Assembly (NCBI RefSeq): GCF_014217805.1
Contig: NZ_CP055156.1
Coordinates: 2,672,585 to 2,736,584, forward strand
Direction of reading: 5' to 3'
From: Adhaeribacter swui
GTDB lineage: Bacteria; Bacteroidota; Bacteroidia; Cytophagales; Hymenobacteraceae
Length of the DNA stretch: 64,000 nucleotides
The translations under genes and the position numbers were made by a program. Of this stretch, positions 1-7,956 are shown in pieces (within the stretch, counting starts at the first letter, position 1; each line of letters starts with the position of its first letter). The notes beneath the pieces were generated by a model. That model did not search any database. It was not told the DNA's origin and saw nothing but the letters and a program-made list of their open reading frames with translations.

Positions 1-1251
1 AATCTGTTTTCCATTAACTGGCTCGATTTACATTTCCGGGATATTTTTTACCTGAGTCGGTACACGCCGCAGTTCTTTTCTACTCCCGAAAATGCCACGG
101 GCTGGGGTATAAATTCTTTTGCCGATTGGGGAGTAGTTTTGGTAATTGCGGTATTAGGAACTGCCATTTGGTCGGCCACGGATCGTAACCGCAAAGAATA
201 CAATCAGCTTTATTACTGGCTACGAGTAATTCTGCGCTACCGGTTGGTCATCGGGTTAATTGCCTATGCTTTTATTAAAATTTACCCGATGCAGTCGCCG
301 CTACCTTCCATCAGTAACCTGAACACCCACTACGGTGATTTTAACGCCTGGAAAATTTTTTCTTTGACTTTAGGTATTGTACCCAATTACCAATCGTTTC
401 TGGGCTTGGTAGAGTTACTGGCCGCGGTATTGCTGTTTTTCCGGAAAACGGCTACTATTGGTGCTTTCCTGGTGTTGCCGTTTACCGGTAACGTGTTTAT
501 GTCGAATTTGGCTTACGAAGGCGGCGAGTACGTGTACAGTTTTTGCCTGATTACCATTGCTTTGTTTTTGTTTGCTTACGATGGCAAACGGCTCTTTACC
601 TTACTTACGCTGGAACAACCAACCTTGCCGAACCGTTTTCATCCGAAATTTACCGATCAGCAAAAAAGTGCGCGGCTAGTATTAAAAAGTGCTTTTGTAT
701 TCGTATTTGTATTGCTGTACGGGTACAAAACCTACGCTGTTTATCACAAAGAAGGCTCATACCACTTCCCGAAAACCGCTGGCTTACCGGGTGCCACAGG
801 CTTGTATAATGTAAAAGAATTTCGCTTGAACAACCAGGTTCTGCCTTATTCGGTTACCGACCCTATTCGCTGGCAGGACGTGGTTTTTGAAAAATGGGCA
901 ACCATCAGCATTCGCTCGAACCAAAAAGCTCCTCTGGAAGAAGCCAAAACCGAAGAAATATTCCTGAACGACCAGGACCGCAACTACGAAGAAGCCGGCT
1001 CCGGTGGCCGTCAGTATTATTCTTACCAGGTTAATGCCGCTAACCAAACCTTAATCCTGCAGAACAAAAACAAAAACCGGCCGAACGATAAATTAACCCT
1101 GAAGTACGAACGGCCCAATGGTAATCAGATTATTCTGTCTGGCCATAACGAAAGGCAAGAACCTGTGTACGTAGTGCTGGAAAAAATAAACAAGAAATAC
1201 CTGTTGGACGAAGTGGCTCGCGAAGGTCGCCAGAAACCGATGAAGTTATAA
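1..1251 (+). CDS. DoxX-like multi-pass membrane protein, type I (5'-partial)
   Basis: The reading frame is open from base 1, so the start lies outside the window; the first visible residues (NLFSINWLDLHFRDIF) align with residues 45-60 of the paralogue at 17899. The N-terminal half is hydrophobic and DoxX-like, with the motifs YYWLRV, RYRL, a GDF-containing loop and FFRKTAT. The C-terminal ~180 residues form a soluble domain with RWQDVVFEKW and LQNKNKNRP, shared by all four paralogues here. DoxX relatives include the small subunit of thiosulfate:quinone oxidoreductase, but no catalytic role is shown for this branch. It lies 36 bases upstream of a second paralogue, probably in one operon. The inner-membrane location is inferred. 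Confidence 0.8.
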   Translation, partial: NLFSINWLDLHFRDIFYLSRYTPQFFSTPENATGWGINSFADWGVVLVIAVLGTAIWSATDRNRKEYNQLYYWLRVILRYRLVIGLIAYAFIKIYPMQSPLPSISNLNTHYGDFNAWKIFSLTLGIVPNYQSFLGLVELLAAVLLFFRKTATIGAFLVLPFTGNVFMSNLAYEGGEYVYSFCLITIALFLFAYDGKRLFTLLTLEQPTLPNRFHPKFTDQQKSARLVLKSAFVFVFVLLYGYKTYAVYHKEGSYHFPKTAGLPGATGLYNVKEFRLNNQVLPYSVTDPIRWQDVVFEKWATISIRSNQKAPLEEAKTEEIFLNDQDRNYEEAGSGGRQYYSYQVNAANQTLILQNKNKNRPNDKLTLKYERPNGNQIILSGHNERQEPVYVVLEKINKKYLLDEVAREGRQKPMKL

Positions 1252-1287
1252 GTAGATAAATTCTTATTACAATTTTAAAAAACAGAT

Positions 1288-2946
1288 ATGGCTACCTTAG
1301 AAACCATCGAACCTACCACCGATCAGAAAGCCCGTGTGGCTGCGGGGAACGAGATTGGTACTCCCGCCAATATTACCGCTACACCGGAATGGAAAACCTA
1401 CCAGAAAGTAGCGTTCCGGATTGCTTTTATCTTTTTTGTTTGCCTTTCTATTCCGAACGGAGTGGAGTGGTACAAGCACGTGGCTAACATCGACTGGACT
1501 AATTTACATTACCGCGACTTATACGACATTGCCCGCTTTGGCTCTGGCATAGATTTGTTCGGAAATACCTTCTTCGGGAGTAAACTTAATGGCTATGCCA
1601 ACTGGATTGTTACTTTTCTGGTAGCCGTAGTGGGCGGGTTCATCTGGACGTGGGTAGACGCTAAAAAAAATCCGACTCCTAAAAATTACAATGTGTTATA
1701 TTACTGGTTGCGGGTAATTGTGCGCTACCGGGCAGGTATTGGTATTATCGGGTTTGGATTTACTAAATTATTGCCGGTGCAAATGCCATATCCTTCATTG
1801 GGGTTATTAGAAACCAATCTGGGGGATTTTACCGCTCAAAAAATATACTGGTTATCTATCGGTATTGTGCCGTGGTACCAGATTTTTGCGGGCGTGGTGG
1901 AGGTAGCCGCTGGTACCTTGTTGTTTTTCCGGAAAACTACCACTTTGGGTGCTATTTTGTTATTCGGCGCTTTGGGTGATATTGTGTACGTGAACTTTGC
2001 TTACGACGGTGGCGTGCACGTGTACAGTTCTTATTTTGTATTGTTGGCGGCCTTCCTGATGGTGCACGATATCCCGAAAATATACCGTTTGCTTATTCAG
2101 GAACGCTTTACCGTACCGGTTAATTATTATCCAGCCTTTGCGAAAGTCTGGCAGAAATACGCCCGCATTGGTTTAAAAGCCGGCGTAATCGTCTTGTTTC
2201 TGGGCGTGCTGTTCTATCTGCAACTCATAAACTTTTTGTACGACCCGTATAAGCAACCATCTACGGCCGGCGTGAAGAAATTGCGCGGTACGTATCACGT
2301 AACCGAGTTCCGGATTAACAATCAAACGCTGCCGTTTTCTCCGGAAGACTCGGTGCGGTGGCAAGATGTTACTTTCGAGAAATGGACTACCCTGACCTAC
2401 AAAGTAAATCGGCCATTGCCTCTGGATTTATCCAACGGCGGCGGCGACCCCATGCGGGATATTAACCGCACCTTCGAGATTTCCGGCGTAGGTGGCGGAA
2501 GACGGGTTTTCCACTACCAGGCCGACACGGTGAACCAAGTTTTATATCTGCAAGATAAATACTTTCCTTTCCAAGCCCGACGCAACAAAGTGGCTGGGGT
2601 AGGTGGCGACGGCGGACAAAATAACTCGAACACGCAGCAAAAGAAAAAAGAGGAAGTAGCCGCGTACGATGATAACTGGATTCCGAAAGAAGCTTTGGCC
2701 AACATTGGCGACGAAAATTTAAAAATTGATAAAAGAGCTGCTTCTACCCGCCGCGACCGCGAGCTTGCCGAAGCACCCAAAAACGAAAAGCGCAACCGGA
2801 TGATTCTGAAATATTCTACTACCGATGGCTCCCGGGTAATTTTAACCGGCACTGACGAAAAGAAGAATTCTATTTACATCGTACTGAATAAAGCTCCGAA
2901 GCAATACGCGCTCTCCGAAAGTACTTTAGAAGCGGGTAAGTATTAA
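1288..2946 (+). CDS. DoxX-like multi-pass membrane protein, type II
   Basis: 552 residues and second of a tandem pair. The order is a hydrophilic N-terminus (about 1-40), several membrane segments with the DoxX-like core (YYWLRVIVRYR, FFRKTTTLGA), then the soluble domain with RWQDVTFEKW near residue 355. Unlike its paralogues it has a ~75-residue hydrophilic insertion (about 427-503) rich in Gly, Asn, Gln, Lys and Glu inside the C-terminal domain, just before the conserved strand MILKYST. The closest relative in the window is the gene at 19351, which sits in the same second position of the other pair. Function is unknown. A repeat hairpin 26 bases after the stop probably ends the transcript. 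Confidence 0.8.
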   Translation: MATLETIEPTTDQKARVAAGNEIGTPANITATPEWKTYQKVAFRIAFIFFVCLSIPNGVEWYKHVANIDWTNLHYRDLYDIARFGSGIDLFGNTFFGSKLNGYANWIVTFLVAVVGGFIWTWVDAKKNPTPKNYNVLYYWLRVIVRYRAGIGIIGFGFTKLLPVQMPYPSLGLLETNLGDFTAQKIYWLSIGIVPWYQIFAGVVEVAAGTLLFFRKTTTLGAILLFGALGDIVYVNFAYDGGVHVYSSYFVLLAAFLMVHDIPKIYRLLIQERFTVPVNYYPAFAKVWQKYARIGLKAGVIVLFLGVLFYLQLINFLYDPYKQPSTAGVKKLRGTYHVTEFRINNQTLPFSPEDSVRWQDVTFEKWTTLTYKVNRPLPLDLSNGGGDPMRDINRTFEISGVGGGRRVFHYQADTVNQVLYLQDKYFPFQARRNKVAGVGGDGGQNNSNTQQKKKEEVAAYDDNWIPKEALANIGDENLKIDKRAASTRRDRELAEAPKNEKRNRMILKYSTTDGSRVILTGTDEKKNSIYIVLNKAPKQYALSESTLEAGKY

Positions 2947-2971
2947 AAGGTGGTAGACTTAGCAGAAATTT

Positions 2972-3013
2972 CAACCACCCCCAACCCCTCCTTAGCCAAG
3001 GAGGGGAGTTTTT
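2972..3013. repeat. R1 terminator-like hairpin repeat (copy a)
   Basis: A CCCCTCCTT/AAGGAGGGG stem with a 4-base loop is followed by AGTTTTT, 26 bases after the stop of the DoxX-like gene. The same element recurs in several intergenic gaps. It has the form of an intrinsic terminator and may act as one. Confidence 0.7.
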
Positions 3014-3229
3014 GAAAAGTCGTAGAAGAGAAAATTTTAAAATTTTTTTAATTTAATATGGCCCGGATTTCCTTCCGAGCTTTCCAGATTAAAACAAGTA
3101 ACCTGAATCAACCTGAATTGCTAGAATTAGGAGCTCCTATTTCGTTTTCCGAGCAAGATAGATAAGGAAGGGCAAGGCACGGAAGTAACTTCCGAGCCAT
3201 GTATAAAATTCTTTACATAAATTGATTTT

Positions 3230-3269
3230 AAACTCCCCTCCTTGGCTAAGGAGGGGCAGGGGTGGTCGA
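3230..3269. repeat. R1 terminator-like hairpin repeat (copy b, inverted relative to copy a)
   Basis: This is the reverse complement of copy a (stem CCCCTCCTTggctAAGGAGGGG, then CAGGGGTGGT). Copies a and b flank about 215 bases that hold degenerate pieces of the 'GGATTTnCTTCCG' segment also seen at the left end of R2. No gene is seen between 2947 and 3409. Confidence 0.65.
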
Positions 3270-3409
3270 TTTATCAGGTAAAGAAATGTAAACAGTTTAT
3301 CTCGATAGAACAGAAAAGAAATTACTTAAATAATATTAATCTAAACCAGATTAAGAGAATAGGGTAAGTACTTTTACATTACTACACCTATTCAAACAAA
3401 AAATTACTT

Positions 3410-4852
3410 GTGACGAAAACAGATTATGATGCCATAGTAGTGGGTTCCGGCCCGAACGGATTAGCAGCGGCTATTCGGTTGCAACAAGCCGGATTGTCGG
3501 TGTTGCTCCTGGAAGGAAATGAGACGATTGGCGGCGGTTTACGGTCGAAAGAATTAACCTTGCCCGGCTTTGTACATGATGTGTGCTCGGCCATTCACCC
3601 GATGGCGGCGGGGTCGCCTTACATGAGTACCTTACCGCTGCACGAGCACGGTTTAGAATTTATTTATCCCGAAGTGGCAGCGGCCCATCCTTTTGATAAC
3701 GGTACGGCAGCCGTTTTAAAAAAATCATTGGAGGAAACGGCTCAGTTACTAGGCAGCGATAAAGATACTTACCTCAACTTAATGCAGCCCATTGTGCGCG
3801 ATTGGCCCAAGTTAGCGCCGGATGTTCTCGGGCCTTTACCTATTCCCAAGTATCCGATTGCTATGGCAGGTTTCGGGTTAAAAGCGCTGCCGCCGTCTAC
3901 TTTCCTGGCAAAACGTTTCCGGACGATGGAAGCCAGAGGGCTTTGGGGAGGTATGGCTGCGCATAATATTCAACCATTAAACAATCTGGCTACTTCGGCT
4001 ATTGGTCTGGTGCTAATGGCGGTGGGGCATTTACGTGGCTGGCCTGTTCCCAAGGGCGGTTCGCAACAAATAGCTAATGCCATGGCTTCGTATTTTGTTT
4101 CGCTGGGAGGAAAGATAGAAACCAACTATTACGTAAAATCTTTAAAGCAACTCCCTTCGGCGAAGGCGGTTTTGTTCGATGTAACGCCGAAGCAGTTATT
4201 AGAAATAGCGGGTTACCGGTTTTCTTCTATTTACAAATGGCAGCTCAACCGCTACCGCTACGGCATGGGCGTATTTAAAATTGACTGGGCGCTGGATGGT
4301 CCGATTCCGTTTACTGCACCCGAATGTCGCAGTGCCGGAACGGTGCACATCGGGAATACCTTCGAAGAAATTGCGACCACGGAACAGCAAAGTGCCAACG
4401 GTCAGCACCCGGATAAGCCTTTTGTATTACTAGCGCAGCAAAGTTTATTTGATGCCACCCGAGCTCCCGCTGGCAAACATGTAGCCTGGGCGTATTGCCA
4501 CGTACCTAACGGCTCTACTCTCGACCGGACGGAAATAATCGAAAAACAAGTAGAGCGATTTGCTCCCGGCTTCCGCGATTTAATTATTGGCCGCAGCACG
4601 ATGAACACGTCTCAAATTGAAGCTTATAACCCGAACTACATTGGCGGCGACATAAACGGGGGTATTATTGACGTGCAGCAATTATATACCCGTCCGGTGA
4701 TCAGCCTTTCGCCTTACCGGACATCGGCTAAAGGCATTTATATCTGCTCATCGTCTACCCCACCGGGGGGCGGGGTACATGGCATGTGTGGTTTTCACGC
4801 GGCTAACCGGGCTTTGAAGGACGTTTTTAAAATAAGTGGTAAGAAAAGATAA
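3410..4852 (+). CDS. FAD-dependent oxidoreductase, phytoene desaturase-like
   Basis: 480 residues. An N-terminal Rossmann FAD site is clear (GSGPNGLAAA at about 12-21 and the acidic end of the second strand at LLLEGNETIGGG). The C-terminal FAD-contacting segment SSSTPPGGGVHGMCGFHAA is typical of the phytoene desaturase/CrtI-like NAD(P)/FAD oxidoreductases. The family includes desaturases and saturases of carotenoids and retinoids as well as proteins of unknown substrate; nothing here fixes the substrate and no crtB-like gene is adjacent. The start is a GTG, since no in-frame ATG lies nearby upstream. Probably monocistronic, with an R1 hairpin 12 bases after the stop. Confidence 0.85.
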   Translation: MTKTDYDAIVVGSGPNGLAAAIRLQQAGLSVLLLEGNETIGGGLRSKELTLPGFVHDVCSAIHPMAAGSPYMSTLPLHEHGLEFIYPEVAAAHPFDNGTAAVLKKSLEETAQLLGSDKDTYLNLMQPIVRDWPKLAPDVLGPLPIPKYPIAMAGFGLKALPPSTFLAKRFRTMEARGLWGGMAAHNIQPLNNLATSAIGLVLMAVGHLRGWPVPKGGSQQIANAMASYFVSLGGKIETNYYVKSLKQLPSAKAVLFDVTPKQLLEIAGYRFSSIYKWQLNRYRYGMGVFKIDWALDGPIPFTAPECRSAGTVHIGNTFEEIATTEQQSANGQHPDKPFVLLAQQSLFDATRAPAGKHVAWAYCHVPNGSTLDRTEIIEKQVERFAPGFRDLIIGRSTMNTSQIEAYNPNYIGGDINGGIIDVQQLYTRPVISLSPYRTSAKGIYICSSSTPPGGGVHGMCGFHAANRALKDVFKISGKKR

Positions 4853-4863
4853 TGTGTAGATGG

Positions 4864-4902
4864 TCAACCACCCCTGCCCCTCCTTATCTAAGGAGGGGAA
4901 CT
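4864..4902. repeat. R1 terminator-like hairpin repeat (copy c)
   Basis: CCCCTCCTTatctAAGGAGGGG with an upstream CCACCCCTG arm, 12 bases after the FAD oxidoreductase stop, in the same orientation as copy a. Confidence 0.7.
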
Positions 4903-4987
4903 TCTTCGGAAAACAATGATCATGTGTGAATCATTATTGATGTACGTAAATGATTTAATAATTTTTGAAAATTTAAAAATATTGCTC

Positions 4988-5164
4988 GCTATGCAACAAG
5001 TAGCTTTTCCAGGTGCAAAAGTTGATGCTAAACTGTTTGAGCGTTCAGCGAGTTTTTAGCGTCTTGACTTTTTTGGTTCTTTTTGTGTCAAGACAAAAAG
5101 AACAAGACCCAAGCAATGAAACAACTTCAATTTGAAATCACAGCTATAAAATAGCTATGCGAAC
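4988..5164 (-). repeat. R2 multi-hairpin dispersed repeat (copy 1, reverse orientation)
   Basis: Reverse complement of the elements at 24872 and 38488. It contains the inverted repeat GTTCTTTTTGT/ACAAAAAGAAC, the segment GATGCTAAA...TTTAGCGTC around a TCAGCGAG core, and the arms ATGCAACAA and CAATGAAACAACT. It lacks the 'ATTTACTTCCG' left end seen in the other copies. There is no coding capacity of note. Confidence 0.75.
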
Positions 5165-5254
5165 AATAATTAACTTGTAAGAAAATATGGCAATAACCAG
5201 CTCTAAATAACCTATAAGTCTACTAAATCTATATAATAAAGTAAATTAAAAATT

Positions 5255-6544
5255 ATGTCATCAACCCAAGCAACAATCTCCTCGCCGCCCAATACCAGAT
5301 TTGCTGTATCCGAAGACTGGACGGTGGTACTATTAGGGGGATTAATCATTTTATTAGCTATTGTTGGATTTTTATTGCCGGTACCGGTATTTGGCTGGAG
5401 CAATACTTCCGATTTAATTTCTAAAGTTTTTACTCCGGAGAACCTGGGTATTATTGCTTTACAATTTTTACTCGTTTTTACCATCGGCGGTTTGGGCGCC
5501 AGCTTGGTTGGTAAACCGGTAAAATCGTATTTGCTTGTTTTTCCGGTCGTATATATCCTGACTATTCTGGCTTTAATTTTAGCGGGTAACAAACAAGTAA
5601 AAGCTTTAAACCTGGAAGCTGTTATTTTCAGTTTATCGATTGGTTTAGTAATTGGCAACTTTTTTAAGTTGCCGAATTGGTTCCGCTCCACGCTTACCAC
5701 AGAGTTGTTCGTTAAAATTGGTTTGGTGCTGTTGGGTACTACCGTTATTTTCTCAGACATCTTAAAAGCCGGTTCGTTGGGTTTAATTCAGGCTTTGGTA
5801 GTGGTGGTGTCGGTGTGGTACCTGGCCTACTGGACTTGTAAAAAATTAAAAGTAGACGATGAGCTCACCATGATGATTTCCAGTGCAGTTTCTATTTGCG
5901 GGGTTTCGGCGGCTATTGCAACATCCGGCGCGATTAAAGGCGATTCCAAAAAACTGTCTTACGTCATTTCGATGGTATTAATTACGGCCATCCCCATGAT
6001 GGTTTTTATGCCGTACGTGGCGCAGTATTTTAACTTTCCGCAGGAAGTTACCGGTGCCTGGTTAGGTGGCAGCATTGATACCACGGGGGCAGTAGTAGCC
6101 TCGGGTACTTTGGTGGGCGAAACCGCTTTAAAAATTAGTACCATTGTTAAATTTTCGCAGAACGTGTTGCTCGGTTTAGCGGCTTTTGCTATTTCGGTTT
6201 ACTGGACTTATACTAAACATCCTTCATCGCAAGATCAAAACAACAAACCAACTCTGGGCGTTATCTGGGAACGTTTTCCCAAGTTTGTGTTGGGCTTTAT
6301 CGGCGCTTCGTTGCTTTTTTCATTTTTCATTTCGCCCGAAACTACTGCCCAGGTAAAAGACAGTTTAAAAAACCTACAAGGCTTGTGGTTTGCTTTGGCT
6401 TTCACCAGTATTGGTCTGGAAACGAACTTTGCCGATTTATTTAACAAACAAAGCAAAAAACCACTGTACGCTTTCCTAATAGCGCAAACCTTTAACATCT
6501 TTATTACACTAGTAATTGCCTTTGTTTTATTTGGAGGTAAGTAA
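5255..6544 (+). CDS. YeiH/UPF0324 family putative sulfate exporter
   Basis: 429 residues with about ten hydrophobic segments. The hallmark sequence of this family (Cons_hypoth698) is present: CGVSAAIATSGAIKG near residues 215-230, MPYVAQYF, and GSIDTTGAVVASGTLVGE near 270-290. Members are annotated as putative sulfate exporters, largely from genomic links to sulfonate and sulfite metabolism. The next + strand genes here are a c-type cytochrome and a sulfite dehydrogenase, whose product is sulfate, which supports that reading. The ATG start follows an AT-rich leader. An R1-type hairpin lies 28 bases after the stop. The exact ion is inferred. Confidence 0.85.
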   Translation: MSSTQATISSPPNTRFAVSEDWTVVLLGGLIILLAIVGFLLPVPVFGWSNTSDLISKVFTPENLGIIALQFLLVFTIGGLGASLVGKPVKSYLLVFPVVYILTILALILAGNKQVKALNLEAVIFSLSIGLVIGNFFKLPNWFRSTLTTELFVKIGLVLLGTTVIFSDILKAGSLGLIQALVVVVSVWYLAYWTCKKLKVDDELTMMISSAVSICGVSAAIATSGAIKGDSKKLSYVISMVLITAIPMMVFMPYVAQYFNFPQEVTGAWLGGSIDTTGAVVASGTLVGETALKISTIVKFSQNVLLGLAAFAISVYWTYTKHPSSQDQNNKPTLGVIWERFPKFVLGFIGASLLFSFFISPETTAQVKDSLKNLQGLWFALAFTSIGLETNFADLFNKQSKKPLYAFLIAQTFNIFITLVIAFVLFGGK

Positions 6545-6571
6545 CATTAAATTCTTACTCTTGATATAGGA

Positions 6572-6606
6572 GAAAAGTCCCCCTTTGGAGGGGGTAGGGG
6601 GAGGAC
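6572..6606. repeat. R1-like hairpin repeat (copy d)
   Basis: Variant stem GTCCCCCTTTggaGGGGG followed by TAGGGGGAGGA, 28 bases after the YeiH stop. It is the inverse of copy e at 6686. Confidence 0.6.
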
Positions 6607-6685
6607 AGGTAACTTTCGATAAATAATAGATTTTAGAAAGAGGAACTACCAACTATGTATTTGGAGGAAGTTTAAGCATTAAAAA

Positions 6686-6720
6686 TCCTCTCCCTACCCC
6701 CTCCAAAGGGGGACTACCAC
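6686..6720. repeat. R1-like hairpin repeat (copy e)
   Basis: TCCTCTCCCTACCCCCTCC followed by AAAGGGGGAC, a near-exact reverse complement of copy d about 80 bases away. The two could pair into one long structure. Confidence 0.6.
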
Positions 6721-6754
6721 CTAGATTGTAAAGTATTTAACCATAGTTCAGAAA

Positions 6755-6791
6755 AAAGGCCTAAGAACTATCATTAGATTCTTAGGCCGTA
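6755..6791 (-). terminator. Intrinsic terminator of the small minus-strand gene
   Basis: A perfect 10-bp stem GGCCTAAGAA/TTCTTAGGCC with an 11-base loop; on the minus strand it is followed by TTTTTT. It begins about 20 bases past the stop of the 57-residue gene. Confidence 0.75.
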
Positions 6792-6809
6792 AATAAAATT
6801 TTTAAAAAA

Positions 6810-6983
6810 TTAAATACTGTTGGCTCCTTTGGTACCGCCGCTTTGGTCGGGGTTGGCATGACGGCCTTGGTTCGGGCTGTCGTCTTTTTTAGAATGTTTC
6901 AGCTTGGTGCTTTGGCCTTTGTCCTTGTTGGTCGGAGCGGTATTTTCATCTTCGTGCATGTCTTTATTATGTCCTTTGGTCAT
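6810..6983 (-). CDS. Small very hydrophilic protein (57 aa)
   Basis: An uninterrupted 58-codon frame starting MTKGHNKDMHEDENTAP and ending QSGGTKGANSI. It is rich in Lys, Asp, Asn, Gly and Gln, with no hydrophobic stretch and no Cys. Support for a real gene comes from the GC content of its codons against AT-rich flanks, its own intrinsic terminator immediately downstream, and its isolation as a transcription unit. The composition resembles small, probably disordered stress-induced proteins, but I recognise no family and assign no function. Confidence 0.65.
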   Translation of the reverse strand: MTKGHNKDMHEDENTAPTNKDKGQSTKLKHSKKDDSPNQGRHANPDQSGGTKGANSI

Positions 6984-7247
6984 GGCAAATAGCTTTTAAG
7001 TGGAAAATAAATGATTCACACTTCCTGTTACGGCTGCTATCCGGTTGTGTTTATCTAAACCTTACTTATTAACAGGATTTAAAGGAATAAATAGAAATAG
7101 AGCAGCAGATGATGTTAAAACAATAAGGTTATAGCTACCTGGATATAAGTCTAAATATCTTATAATCAGGTAAATAAATCCGAGTAGCAATAAATCAAAT
7201 TTCTATAAATAGCCTGTACGTTGGAGCGGGCTATTGGAATAATTAGA

Positions 7248-7895
7248 ATGGAAAATTTAAAATTTTTAAAAATTACTAACTTAAGCTGGTTTTTAGCCGG
7301 AGTACTTCTGTTAACAGGAGCTTGTACGGCTTCCCAAACTACCAGCAAATCTTCGGCAAGTTCGCTCATTTCAGCGGCGCCAGTTACAAAGGCAGATTCC
7401 CCAGAATGGCCTTCTACTTTCGGCTTTGGAAAACCGGCTACTCCCCAGGAAATTGCTTTACTGGACATTGACGTACGCCCCGATGGCAAAGGCTTACCCA
7501 GTGGGTCGGGAACAGTACTGGCCGGTAAGGCGGTTTACGCCGTAAAGTGTGCGGCTTGCCACGGCAAAACCGGCGTGGAAGGACCAAATAACCGTTTGGT
7601 TTCGGTTGCGGAAAACGAGGCGGCGGGAACCGAAAGCAACAAAGAAAAAACCATTGGCAATTACTGGCCTTACGCCACCACCTTGTTCGACTACATCCGG
7701 CGGGCCATGCCCTTTAACGCCCCTGGTTCTTTAACCAACGAAGAAGTGTATGCCTTAACCGCTTTTCTGTTAAATGCCAATAAAATTATACCTGCCGAGG
7801 CCAGTATAAATGCCGAAACCTTGCCCAAAGTTGTGATGCCGGCGCAAAAGCTTTTTGTGCCCGACGACCGCAAAGGTGGCCCGGAAATTCGTTAA
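7248..7895 (+). CDS. c-type cytochrome lipoprotein, partner of sulfite dehydrogenase
   Basis: 215 residues from the ATG at 7248; an upstream TTG in frame would only add nine residues before the signal peptide. A signal sequence ends in the lipobox LTGAC (Cys26), so the protein is probably anchored in a membrane. One haem-binding motif, CAACH, is at about 101-105 and the likely distal Met is in RRAMPF (about 154). It lies 61 bases upstream of the molybdenum sulfite dehydrogenase, the same arrangement as SoxCD- or SorAB-type enzymes, where the cytochrome takes electrons from the Mo subunit and passes them to the respiratory chain. The pairing is inferred from context. Confidence 0.85.
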   Translation: MENLKFLKITNLSWFLAGVLLLTGACTASQTTSKSSASSLISAAPVTKADSPEWPSTFGFGKPATPQEIALLDIDVRPDGKGLPSGSGTVLAGKAVYAVKCAACHGKTGVEGPNNRLVSVAENEAAGTESNKEKTIGNYWPYATTLFDYIRRAMPFNAPGSLTNEEVYALTAFLLNANKIIPAEASINAETLPKVVMPAQKLFVPDDRKGGPEIR

Positions 7896-7956
7896 ATCAG
7901 GCACTCACAAAGTCTAAAGCAAGCTGAAAATTCTATAAATTTAAAAAACTATCAAA

